The translations under genes were made by a program, and so were the position numbers. This document shows, piece after piece, positions 1 to 6,945 of a stretch of 64,000 bases of DNA (the first letter of the stretch is position 1; every line of letters begins with the position of its first letter). The notes below the pieces were generated by a model. The model made no database searches, was not told the origin of the DNA, and saw nothing but the letters and a program-made list of their open reading frames with translations. The stretch is from assembly GCA_002347265.1 (NCBI GenBank), contig DDYB01000003.1, positions 38,291 to 102,290 on the forward strand, in the 5' to 3' direction. Origin of the DNA: Desulfobacteraceae bacterium UBA2245. GTDB lineage: Bacteria > Desulfobacterota > Desulfobacteria > Desulfobacterales > UBA2245.

Positions 1-2
1 CC

Positions 3-1988
3 AGCCATGGGCCCGTCCCTTTCAAGAACGTGATTTATGACTATCCGCTGGGCAAGGCCATGGCTGATGGCTTTGTGAAAGAGCCGGCCGTGGTGACGCG
101 TAAAGATTTCAACCCGGTCGGCATGTCGGCTGAGGAGATCGAACGTCTGAAGCTGGAAGACGGCGTGCGCCTTCACGAAAGCGTCAAGGTGGAACTGGAA
201 ACTTACGCGCGGGAGAGCGGTAATCCTATTGTTAAACCCTTTCTGCTGGTGATCGCTCGCGACACCAGCCATGCGGCCCGATTGCTTCAGTTGATCCAGT
301 CCGATAACTTTTTCGAAGGCCGCTACAGTGGCAAGGCAATTCAGGTGGATTCCAGCCAGACCGGCAAGGCAGAAGAGGAGATGATCGAACGTCTGCTCAA
401 GGTGGAGCGCACGGACGAACCCACCGAGATCGTTATCCATGTCAACATGCTCAAGGAGGGCTGGGACGTTACCAACCTTTATACCATTGTTCCCCTGCGC
501 GCCGCCAACGCGCGTGTTCTTATCGAGCAGTCCATCGGCCGCGGCTTGCGCCTTCCTTTTGGCAAACGCACAGGGGTGATGGCAGTGGATCGGCTGAACA
601 TAGTGGCCCACGACAAATTCCAGGAAATCATTGACGAGGCCAACCGGCCGGATTCCGCCATTCGACTGCAGGCATTGGTGCTGGATGACGCTGATCTTGA
701 CCGGAAAACAGCTACTTTTGTATCTCGTCCAAAACTTTTGGAAAAATTGGGATTAAGGCCCCTGCAGATGACCGACCATACCCGGTTAGCTGGTCAGGAT
801 GAGCCGCCGGTATTCACAAAGCCGGAAGAGCAGAAGGTGGCCCAAATGGCCTGGGCGGAGATTCAAAAGCTGGAAAATCAACCCCGGAAGCTGCCGAGTG
901 TAACCCATTTGCAGAAACCGGAAATTCAGGCCGCTATTGTCAGGGCAGTGGAGAAGAGCCAACCTGCGCCCGAACAGATGGCATTGGAGGGCATTACGGA
1001 GAAGCCCGATATCAACGCTATTGTCGCCAAAACCATTGAGGTGGTGACAGAGCAGACTATTAACATACCACGTATCCTGGTAGTGCCTAAAGGGGAGGTG
1101 AAAACAGGGTTCAGGACCTTCGCTCTGGATTTGAAAGCGCTGAATTACCCCGCAGTGTCCGACGACCTGTGGATTCAGCATTTGCGCACCAGACATTTGG
1201 AAATACTGGCCCTGGGGAATATCGGCATCAAAGAGGAGCGTCTGGAAGATTACGTGGTCAGCGGCCTGATGGATTTCGATGACATTTCCTATGATGACCA
1301 TTCCGATCTGCTCTACGATCTCGCCGGCCAGACGGTGCGCCATTTTCAAACCTACCTGTCTGATGACGATACCCGAAAAGTTCTGCGATGCTACCAGCGC
1401 GACATCGCCCGGTTTATTCACGTTCAGATGCAGGCGCACTACTGGGAAGAGGCAGTTGATTACGAGGTTAAGGTCAGTAAGGGATTTACAGAGCTCAAAG
1501 AGAGCGCCTATTCTTGTTCAGCTGTGGACACACCGCTTGATCATCGCATATCGCCGGAGGATAAGAGCAACATGACCAGGTATATTTTCGGCGAGTTTAC
1601 GCGGTGCCTTTATTCGGTGCAAAAATTCGACTCGGAGGCTGAGCGCAAGCTTGCCATGATCCTCGAACGGGATGCGGTCAAATGGTTCAAACCCGCCAGA
1701 GGCCAGTTCCAGATCTTTTATCGGAATGGCTCCGACTATCTTGAATACCAGCCGGATTTCATAGCCGAAACAACCTATGCTATTTTCATGCTTGAGCCCA
1801 AGGCCAGCAATCAAATGGATGACCCAATCGTTCTTGCCAAAAAGGAGGCTGCGGTGAAATGGTGCGCCAACGCCTCGAACCATGCACAAAGCTATGACGG
1901 AAAGCTTTGGCGATATGTGTTAGTCCCCCATTCAGAAATTGCGGTGAACATTACTCTGGATGCCCTGGCAACCAGGTTCGGCGCATAG
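3..1988 (+). CDS. Type III restriction-type helicase/endonuclease subunit (3' part, cut by window edge)
   Basis: The reading frame is open to the left edge of the window, so the N-terminal helicase half, with Walker A and DEAD-type motifs, is outside. What is visible starts in the second RecA-like domain: a motif V region (LKEGWDVTNLYTIVPLRAA) and a motif VI arginine finger (QSIGRGLRLPFGKR). About 400 residues further on comes a PD-(D/E)xK-type nuclease signature, YQPDF followed by MLEPKAS, near residues 590-610 of the visible part. This order is that of Res (R) subunits of type III restriction enzymes and related DEAD/DEAH proteins, which translocate on DNA and cut it. The modification partner is not in the window. 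Repeat copy A begins 18 bp after its stop codon. Function by family is fairly sure; whether it belongs to a true type III system cannot be told here. Confidence 0.8.
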   Translation, partial: SHGPVPFKNVIYDYPLGKAMADGFVKEPAVVTRKDFNPVGMSAEEIERLKLEDGVRLHESVKVELETYARESGNPIVKPFLLVIARDTSHAARLLQLIQSDNFFEGRYSGKAIQVDSSQTGKAEEEMIERLLKVERTDEPTEIVIHVNMLKEGWDVTNLYTIVPLRAANARVLIEQSIGRGLRLPFGKRTGVMAVDRLNIVAHDKFQEIIDEANRPDSAIRLQALVLDDADLDRKTATFVSRPKLLEKLGLRPLQMTDHTRLAGQDEPPVFTKPEEQKVAQMAWAEIQKLENQPRKLPSVTHLQKPEIQAAIVRAVEKSQPAPEQMALEGITEKPDINAIVAKTIEVVTEQTINIPRILVVPKGEVKTGFRTFALDLKALNYPAVSDDLWIQHLRTRHLEILALGNIGIKEERLEDYVVSGLMDFDDISYDDHSDLLYDLAGQTVRHFQTYLSDDDTRKVLRCYQRDIARFIHVQMQAHYWEEAVDYEVKVSKGFTELKESAYSCSAVDTPLDHRISPEDKSNMTRYIFGEFTRCLYSVQKFDSEAERKLAMILERDAVKWFKPARGQFQIFYRNGSDYLEYQPDFIAETTYAIFMLEPKASNQMDDPIVLAKKEAAVKWCANASNHAQSYDGKLWRYVLVPHSEIAVNITLDALATRFGA

Positions 1989-2006
1989 ATGCAGTTCTCA
2001 GGTTCT

Positions 2007-2121
2007 CAGGGGGTCGGACCAAGCTAACTTTCTGAAATCAGGATAATTCATTTCAAAATAACCCTCAAAATCAGGCTTAAATCGAACTTTTGGATGCGAA
2101 AAAATGTTTTTTAAGAAAACC
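2007..2121 (+). repeat. Dispersed repeat, copy A
   Basis: This is the first of three related copies (also 4082-4241 and 6088-6245). It starts CAGGGGGTCGG and shares with copy C the stretch CCAAGCTAACTTTCTGAAA and with both copies a block reading TTTTGGATGC. It ends at TAAGAAAACC, whereas copies B and C continue for another ~50 bp. It lies directly between the restriction gene and a truncated acetyltransferase gene. No open reading frame or clear terminal inverted repeat was seen in it; a REP-like or non-autonomous mobile element is possible. Confidence 0.75.
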
Positions 2122-2134
2122 ATGAAAGAGACTC

Positions 2135-2317
2135 ATGAATTCAAAGTTCGTTATCAGAAACGAGACGGATGCCGATATCGGCGCGATGTCCGAGGCGACT
2201 GTTGCGGCGTTCAAGGACTTGGAAATCGGCATTATAAAAAGCCCAAATATGGATTTTTTTGCAGATGATATAAAGTGCCGTTTGGGTCGAGATGGCGGCA
2301 TCGAGGATGAAGCATGA
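2135..2317 (+). pseudogene. GNAT acetyltransferase, N-terminal fragment
   Basis: The first ~30 residues (FVIRNETDADIGAMSEATVA, then FKDLE) match the start of a common family of GNAT N-acetyltransferases of about 170 residues. After that the frame passes into unrelated sequence and stops at 60 codons, with no acetyl-CoA-binding motif. The fragment begins 13 bp after repeat copy A, so the rest of the gene was probably lost by recombination at or near the repeat. The identification rests on recalled family sequence and no search was run. Confidence 0.5.
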
Positions 2318-2724
2318 GCGATCAGATTGGCGCACCGCCTGAAGGCCTTTCCCGAATTATCCTCTATCAGACCGGGGACGGACTTAGCCGCATACAGGTT
2401 CGAAAGGATGCACTGCCGGTGCACAACAGTGGTGACCCCAGCGCCCCGGCTGTGCGGCTTACGGAAGAACAAATCCGTGAAAAGCCCCCTTGGGATTACC
2501 AGAAGCTGACCGAGGAGTGCGCTAAGCGTTACAATAATTTCAAGCGGGATAAGACCTATCACGCCATTCGGAAAGGGCTCCTTGGCGATCCACGCTTTGG
2601 AGCCATTCGTTTTCTCGATCCAGGTAATCTTAAAAACGCAAAGAAACCATTCTTCAATCCCAATATCCTCAATGAACTGGACAAACACTACACGAAAAAA
2701 GTCGCGACCAGGAGGGGGAAATGA
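2314..2724 (+). CDS. Hypothetical protein, possibly chimeric (RhuM-like start, DUF3644-like tail)
   Basis: This encodes 136 residues. The opening (RIILYQTGDGLSRIQVR) resembles the first strand pair of RhuM-family proteins, which is also present in the next gene. The C-terminal 70 residues (WDYQKLTEECAKRYNNF, then FLDPGNLKNAKKPFFNPN and LDKHYTKK) resemble the end of DUF3644-type proteins. It overlaps the next gene by 4 bp (ATGA), and an AGGAGGGGG-like ribosome site for that gene lies inside its end. It may be a fusion product of two decayed genes rather than a functional protein. No function is assigned. Confidence 0.4.
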   Translation: MSDQIGAPPEGLSRIILYQTGDGLSRIQVRKDALPVHNSGDPSAPAVRLTEEQIREKPPWDYQKLTEECAKRYNNFKRDKTYHAIRKGLLGDPRFGAIRFLDPGNLKNAKKPFFNPNILNELDKHYTKKVATRRGK

Positions 2725-3227
2725 GTAGCAAGAATTCCTATTCCGACATTGGGCATAGTAAAGGAGAGATCGTTGTTTATCAGACTCACGACGGGCAGGT
2801 AAAATTGGATGTGCGTCTTGAACGAGAAACGCTGTGGATGACGCAAAGTGATATGGCTCAACTGTTTCAGTGCTCTGCCGACAACATTTCCCTCCATTTG
2901 AAAAATATCTTTGAAGAGGGAGAACTTGATTCTGTTTCAACTACCGAGGATTTCTCGGTAGTTCGTCAGGAAGGGGTGAGACAGGTCGCCCGGAAGCTGA
3001 CCCACTACAACCTGGATGTCGTGATTTCCGTCGGCTATCGGATAAAAAGCCTGATCGCCACCCGCTTCCGCATCTGGGCCACCCAGCGGTTGAAGGAATA
3101 TATCGTCAAGGGGTTTGCTCTGAACGATGAGCGACTGAAGGGGCGCGACCGCGTTGCGGATTACCTCGACAAACTTCTGGCCCAGGGAGATTTATTTGAT
3201 ATAAGCGAGGAAGCATGGATCCGATAA
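2721..3227 (+). pseudogene. RhuM-family protein, C-terminally truncated
   Basis: Residues 14-125 carry the RhuM core: GEIVVYQT, the DNA-binding-like stretch MTQSDMAQLFQCSADNIS, and YNLDVVISVGYRIKS followed by RFRIWATQRLKEYIVKGFALN. Intact family members are about 330 residues; this one ends at 168 and its last ~25 residues do not look like the family. RhuM proteins are often found near restriction and toxin-antitoxin genes, and their biochemical role is not established. The stop overlaps the next open frame (ATGGATCCG at 3215). It is probably a remnant, although the N-terminal HTH-like part could still fold. Confidence 0.65.
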
Positions 3228-3505
3228 AAAACCCCTTTTCATCCGGAGCGGGAACTCCGCCGCCGGAGTTGGCCGGTCGTGACGGCATACTGGAGCAGGC
3301 CAGGGTGCTGTTGGGACGGATCAAGGCCGGACGACCTGAAAAAAGCATGTTGCTGACCGGCCTGCGCGGGGTCGGCAAGACCGTCCTGCTCAACGAATTG
3401 GAACGCATTGCCCAGGACGACGGCTACCGCACCATCCTGGTGGAAGCCCAAGAAGGCAAGCACCTGGCGGTTTTGCTTGCACCGCATCGAGGATCATTTC
3501 GGTGA
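3215..3505 (+). pseudogene. AAA ATPase, N-terminal fragment
   Basis: The frame starts MDPIKNPFSSGAGTPPPELA and contains a Walker A motif, GLRGVGKTVLLNELE, at about residues 48-62. Both are typical of a family of ~380-450-residue AAA ATPases found near mobile and defence genes. Similarity stops near residue 88 (position ~3477), where the sequence switches to a DinD-like fragment. There is no Walker B or sensor region, so it cannot be an active ATPase. Confidence 0.6.
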
Positions 3506-3540
3506 CGTCACCGAAATGGTCAAAATCGGCAGCGGTTCAG
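3478..3540 (+). pseudogene. DinD-like micro-fragment
   Basis: Read in the frame of the downstream DUF1016 gene, this stretch gives RIEDHFGDVTEMVKIGSGSE. It resembles the internal motif of DNA-damage-inducible protein D and BRO-type proteins (EDHF...MV.IGSG.QR). Only about 20 residues are left, sandwiched between the ATPase fragment and the HsdM-like tail. The match is by recalled family pattern and is short, so confidence is low. Confidence 0.35.
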
Positions 3541-3657
3541 AACGCTCTCAAGACGGTTCTCCTTTCCCGTATCCATGTCGAGCTGGAGGACCTGAACGCC
3601 GAGGCCGTGCAACTGGCCGCGACGGACAAGAAGAATTTCGAGGAGCTGGAGATATGA
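3535..3657 (+). pseudogene. HsdM-like C-terminal tail fragment
   Basis: In a third frame, ~40 residues ending ELEDLNAEAVQLAAT and then NFEELEI-stop resemble the coiled-coil tail that ends many type I restriction-modification methyltransferases (HsdM). Its stop overlaps the start of the DUF1016 gene as ATGA (ATG 3654, TGA 3655-3657), a coupling often seen for hsdM followed by DUF1016. The body of hsdM is gone. The neighbour makes the reading more likely, but the fragment is short. Confidence 0.4.
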
Positions 3658-4130
3658 CGGGAAAAAGGAAGACACCCAGCCTGAAGCAACCGGGGGAGAG
3701 CGGAATGCCCGCAGCCTATGCAACGGCGTTCGCGGAGATCAAGGAACGGGTTCGCTCGGCCCAGTATGCGGCCCTGAAGTCGGTCAACAAGCAACTGATC
3801 GGGCTGTACTGGGATATCGGGCGAATCATCGTCGAACGCAAGGCCGCGGAAGGTTGGGGCAAGGCAATTGTCCAAGAACTGGCTGGAGATTTGCAGCGGG
3901 AGTTTCCGGGCGTGGGCGGATTTTCCGCTTCCAACCTCTGGCGGATGAAGGCGTTTCACGAGACTTATCGAGCTTCGGCAAAACTCGCACCACTGGTGCG
4001 AGAAATCGCCTGGAGCCACAACATCATCATTATGGAGCGGTGCTCCGACCCCCTCGAACGGGAATTTTACCTGCAGTGGGGCAGGGGGTCGGGCCAGGCC
4101 AATATATTGAAATCAAACAGATTGCTTTAA
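3654..4130 (+). pseudogene. DUF1016 (YhcG-type) nuclease-family protein, N-terminal half only
   Basis: From MTGKRKTP the frame shows the DUF1016 N-terminal domain: SVNKQLIGLYWDIGRIIVE, VQELAGDLQREFP, FSASNLWRMKAFHE, then SHNIIIMERCSDPLEREFY. Family members are ~330-360 residues, with a C-terminal PD-(D/E)xK nuclease domain. Here the family match ends just before repeat copy B at 4082; the last ~16 codons and the stop are provided by the repeat itself. It is therefore truncated by the repeat, has no nuclease domain and is presumably inactive. DUF1016 genes usually travel with type I restriction systems. Confidence 0.75.
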
Positions 4131-4241
4131 AAAAAGGCCCGCGAAATCAGGCTTAAATCGAACTTTTGGATGCCGGAAAGTGGGCTCTAAGAAAACCGGG
4201 TACAATCGAACCGTATTTCCGATTCTGACAAAAGCGCCATG
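4082..4241 (+). repeat. Dispersed repeat, copy B
   Basis: It begins CAGGGGGTCGGGCCA like copy C. It diverges for ~40 bp where copies A and C read AAGCTAACTTTCTGAAA, then rejoins at GCGAAATCAGGCTTAAATCG. It shares with copy C the right part CTAAGAAAACCGGGTACAAT followed by CGAACCGTATTTC and GACAAAAGCGCC. It interrupts the DUF1016 gene. Confidence 0.75.
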
Positions 4242-4308
4242 GAAAGGCGGCCGGCATCGCAAGGCAGAGTATGATGCAGCAACTTTTAACCGGGAGGATT
4301 CGGCTGGT

Positions 4309-4714
4309 ATGAAGCGACTGCGCCTCTTCATCAGCAGCGTTCAGAAAGAGTTCGAGAGGGAGTGGGCCGCCCTGCGACCGGGATGGCTGTTTATTTACCG
4401 CGAAAGTTCATCGTCAACCGGTGGAAGAGTTGGCGCTGGCAGATAAAGGCGCGTTAAAGGTGCAAACAGAAGAGCGGTATGCACCTATAAATGCGTCTAT
4501 AACCGATGTCCAGATGTAACTGGTGAACTTTATCCGATCAAATCCTGCCATTTCCTACGACAAACTGGCCGAGTTGACCCAAAAGGACCGCTCGACCGTG
4601 ATGCGAAACATCGGTAAACTTAAGGATGCTGGTATTTTAAGGCGGGTGGGTTCCAAAAAGACCGGCCACTGGGAGATAAATGAAAACCACGATCAATATT
4701 TACTGCGATGAAAG
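4309..4714 (+). pseudogene. DUF4062 / AlbA_2-type protein, internally deleted and frameshifted
   Basis: The start MKRLRLFISSVQKEFEREWA (from 4309) matches the N-terminus of DUF4062 proteins, which often continue into an AlbA_2 ATP-binding domain. After ~22 residues the match ends. In another frame from ~4410 comes a stretch with an in-frame TAA at 4517-4519, followed by a winged-helix tail: FIRSNPAISYDKLAELTQKD, then RSTVMRNIGKLKDAGILRRV and GHWEINE. That tail is the usual C-terminal HTH of AlbA_2-type proteins. Some 300-400 residues are missing in the middle. The tail (4523-4714) could in principle be made as a 62-residue HTH protein from GTG 4523, but no good ribosome site is seen there. 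Confidence 0.55.
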
Positions 4715-5399
4715 CTGCCATCTGCCCAATGACGGCCAGAAGGCAATGGTTCTTGGCGCTCTCTGGTGTATCGCGACGCAATCCGCCGCGCACAACCATG
4801 CCATTGCCGAGCTGAAGGCAAAACATCGTTTTTCACCGTTTTTCGAAATCAAGTGGACAAAGGTTTCCCCCGGCAAGATGGATTTTTATAAGGAACTGGT
4901 CAATTATTTTTTTGACAGCAGTGCCATGGGTTTTCGGGCATGGGTTATTCCTGACAAATCAATTTTATCCCATGATCAACATAATCAGACCCATGATGAA
5001 TGGTATTACAAGATGTATTTCTATCTTTTGCGGAACCTGATCTTCACGGACAGGAAATACCATATTTATCTTGATATCAAGGATACGCGCAGCAGGATGA
5101 AGCTTCGCAAGCTGCGGGAAGTGCTGTGCAATGCCAATTATGATTTTTCCAGGGATATCATAGAGCGGATGCAGCATGTACGCTCACACGATATCGGCCT
5201 TATGCAACTTGCGGACGTCCTTATCGGCGCTGTTTCCTATCATGCCCGCGGTTTGTCGAACAGTTCGGCCAAGAACGAAATCGTTCAGCTTATCAAGGAC
5301 AGAACGGGTTTGAGCTTAACCCGGAATACCCTGCCGACCGAGCAAAAGTTCAACCTCTGCATCTGGCGACCGAACAACGGAGGTTTTGAAAATGCCTGA
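4680..5399 (+). CDS. DUF3800 domain protein
   Basis: This encodes 239 residues starting at ATG 4680, behind GGGAG. It has the DUF3800 layout: an N-terminal strand with acidic residues (INIYCDESCH, D10/E11), a central YLDIKDTRSR, and a C-terminal helix QLADVLIGAVSYH with another Asp. DUF3800 is thought to have an RNase H-like fold with a metal site of Asp/Glu, suggesting a nuclease. No activity is established, to my knowledge. It is full length and undamaged among decayed neighbours. Its last codons overlap the next gene's start by 8 bp, and GGAGG (5379-5383) serves that start, so the two are probably one transcription and translation unit. Confidence 0.75.
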   Translation: MKTTINIYCDESCHLPNDGQKAMVLGALWCIATQSAAHNHAIAELKAKHRFSPFFEIKWTKVSPGKMDFYKELVNYFFDSSAMGFRAWVIPDKSILSHDQHNQTHDEWYYKMYFYLLRNLIFTDRKYHIYLDIKDTRSRMKLRKLREVLCNANYDFSRDIIERMQHVRSHDIGLMQLADVLIGAVSYHARGLSNSSAKNEIVQLIKDRTGLSLTRNTLPTEQKFNLCIWRPNNGGFENA

Positions 5400-5916
5400 A
5401 TGGTTGCCGGAGATTGTCTCTGTCAATCCCTGGACGGATAATACGTATGAGATGCTGTATGAAATTTTTTGTCGGGATATTCGAGACCGCCATCTTCGGT
5501 ATATCGGTCATGATGTCTGGATTTTCAATGATATGGAAGACGGGAAAGAAAAGATTTTCTGGCATTTGACCACGCGCGAGTGCAAACGGGAAATAATTCC
5601 GCGCCGGAAACAAAAATTTTACCCATATGGCCAGAAATATACCCAAACGGAAAGGCTGCCGGATCTGCGCCGATGCGAGCGTCTCACGTGGGTAAAACCT
5701 TTGATCGAACACCCGACGGAGCCGGAAGTGCTTGCCTGGGATTACGAAGAAGGCGACCGAACCGTTAAAACTTATATCTGGATCAAGGATTATGCATTCG
5801 TTGTGATAATGAAAAAATATCCGGATGGCAAACGAAGGCTTATCACGTCTTTTCACATCAATGAGAATTACAAGCGCCGGGACTTTGAAAATAAATATGC
5901 ACATCGCATAAAATAG
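5392..5916 (+). CDS. Small DUF3800-partner protein, possible RelE/Barnase-like nuclease
   Basis: This encodes 174 residues from ATG 5392, with GGAGG 8 bp upstream. The N-terminal half is acidic and unrecognised. The C-terminal half (WVKPLIEHPTEPEVLAWDYE, then TYIWIKDYAFVVIMKKYPDG, RRLITSFHI and KRRDFENKY) has the alternating strands, a Tyr/Lys/Arg-rich end and the ITSFHI strand that recall phage-encoded Barnase/EndoU/RelE-like (PBECR) nuclease domains. This assignment is an inference from pattern, not a firm family match. Tight coupling to DUF3800 suggests a functional pair, such as toxin and antitoxin or two effector subunits. Confidence 0.6.
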   Translation: MPEWLPEIVSVNPWTDNTYEMLYEIFCRDIRDRHLRYIGHDVWIFNDMEDGKEKIFWHLTTRECKREIIPRRKQKFYPYGQKYTQTERLPDLRRCERLTWVKPLIEHPTEPEVLAWDYEEGDRTVKTYIWIKDYAFVVIMKKYPDGKRRLITSFHINENYKRRDFENKYAHRIK

Positions 5917-5920
5917 AAAA

Positions 5921-5990
5921 GGTCTGCTCGGACGGCAGACCCATCTCCTTTGGCTCTTACACCCGGAAGGGATGGCCAGTGAGTGTTAAT
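5921..5990 (+). ncRNA. Candidate structured RNA after the DUF3800 pair
   Basis: Starting 5 bp after the stop codon there is a perfect 7-bp hairpin (GGTCTGC 5921-5927 with GCAGACC 5935-5941). A second stem follows at once (CCATC 5941-5945 with GATGG 5971-5975, extended by CCT/AGG), and TGGC 5951-5954 could pair with GCCA 5975-5978. No U run follows, so it is not an ordinary terminator. It could be a 3' regulatory RNA or an RNA partner of the two proteins. Pairing was worked out by eye. Confidence 0.35.
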
Positions 5991-6024
5991 ACAATATTAA
6001 TATCGCCTATCATTTGTCAAGCAT

Positions 6025-6084
6025 TAAACGGGCAGCATTGAAACAGGCGATCTCTAAACGGGCAGCATTGAAACAGGCGATCTC
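6025..6084. repeat. Tandem duplication of a 30-bp unit
   Basis: Two perfect head-to-tail copies (6025-6054 and 6055-6084) begin TAAACGGGCAGCATTGAAAC. They lie immediately before repeat copy C and contain no gene. Confidence 0.9.
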
Positions 6085-6087
6085 TCC

Positions 6088-6245
6088 CAGGGGGTCGGGC
6101 CAAGCTAACTTTCTGAAAACAGGAAAATTCATTTCAAAATGACCCGCGAAATCAAGCTTAAACCGAACTTTTGGATGCCAAAAAACGAGCTCTAAGAAAA
6201 CCGGGTACAATCGAACCGTATTTCTGATCCTGACAAAAGCGCCTT
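6088..6245 (+). repeat. Dispersed repeat, copy C
   Basis: This is the most complete copy. It has the left part of copy A (CCAAGCTAACTTTCTGAAA) and the right part of copy B (CCGGGTACAATCGAACCGTA, TGACAAAAGCGCC). Directly after it is TATGCTTGAATAT (6249-6261), which recurs as the last 13 bases of the window next to another dispersed repeat. It lies ~100 bp before the phosphatase gene. Confidence 0.75.
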
Positions 6246-6351
6246 GGTATGCTTGAATATGCCGCGTGGTTGTGACGACCGGCGCGAATGGTCCGGGAGC
6301 GAGATCTTCAGCCGTGGACATCGGTCAGGGTACCCGGTCGAGGTGAGAAAC

Positions 6352-6894
6352 ATGCCCATGAAAAAACCGTTCCCCCGCAGTTACTGGGTCGTTCCCGGCC
6401 GATTCCTGGCCGGGCATTATCCCGGAGACCGGCGCAACGACGAGATGGAGCGCAGGATGCAGGGCCTTCTGAATTGCGGCATCCGATGCGTCGTCAACCT
6501 GATGGAACCCGATGAGCGGGATTATGACGGCCTGCTGTTTGCAGATTATGCGCCGGTTCTGAAACGCCTCGCCGGCGGCGAACCTCCAGTTGAATGCTGT
6601 AACATGCCCATTCGGGATTTCGATGCGCCGTCCCCGGAATTCATGGTTCGAATTCTCGACCGGATCGACGCTTTTCTGAATGAAAACCGCTTCGTCTATG
6701 TTCATTGCTGGGGAGGGCGGGGCAGGACCGGCACGGTGGTGGGCTGCTGGCTTATCCGCCACGGCATCGCCGAAGGCCGGAGCGTTCTGGAGAAGATCCG
6801 GGAGCTGCGACGTTCGGATCCCGGGGTGCGCTGGCCGTCCCCGGAAATGCCCGACCAGGTTCTCATGGTCCGGTCCTGGAAGAAGGGGCAATGA
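6352..6894 (+). CDS. Protein tyrosine / dual-specificity phosphatase family protein
   Basis: This encodes 180 residues. The catalytic loop HCWGGRGRTGT (Cys-x5-Arg, about residues 120-130) and an upstream general-acid candidate in IRDFDAPS mark a cysteine-based phosphatase of the PTP/DSP fold. The start ATG at 6352 (MPMKKPFPRSYWVVPG) is chosen because GAGGTGAG lies 5-12 bp before it and the family match begins there; the frame is open further upstream into the repeat region. The substrate is unknown. A strong terminator hairpin follows the stop codon and separates it from the convergent cytochrome gene. Confidence 0.8.
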   Translation: MPMKKPFPRSYWVVPGRFLAGHYPGDRRNDEMERRMQGLLNCGIRCVVNLMEPDERDYDGLLFADYAPVLKRLAGGEPPVECCNMPIRDFDAPSPEFMVRILDRIDAFLNENRFVYVHCWGGRGRTGTVVGCWLIRHGIAEGRSVLEKIRELRRSDPGVRWPSPEMPDQVLMVRSWKKGQ

Positions 6895-6927
6895 AAACGG
6901 CAGCCCGGAAAATCGAGCTGCCGTTTT
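6894..6927. terminator. Bidirectional Rho-independent terminator
   Basis: A perfect 11-bp stem, AAAACGGCAGC (6894-6904) and GCTGCCGTTTT (6917-6927), has a 12-nt loop. It has A and T runs on both sides, so it can serve the phosphatase gene on the plus strand and the cytochrome gene on the minus strand. Confidence 0.85.
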
Positions 6928-6945
6928 ACATGCTGGAATGACGGG

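Noticed and set aside
4046..4091. 9-bp inverted repeat CGACCCCCT / AGGGGGTCG around the end of DUF1016
   Set aside because: The left arm is ordinary DUF1016 coding sequence (DPLERE), so the pairing with the repeat's edge is probably chance or insertion-site microhomology.
6025..6084. CRISPR-like appearance of a repeat containing ATTGAAAC
   Set aside because: The two 30-bp units touch each other with no spacer, there are only two, and no cas genes are near.
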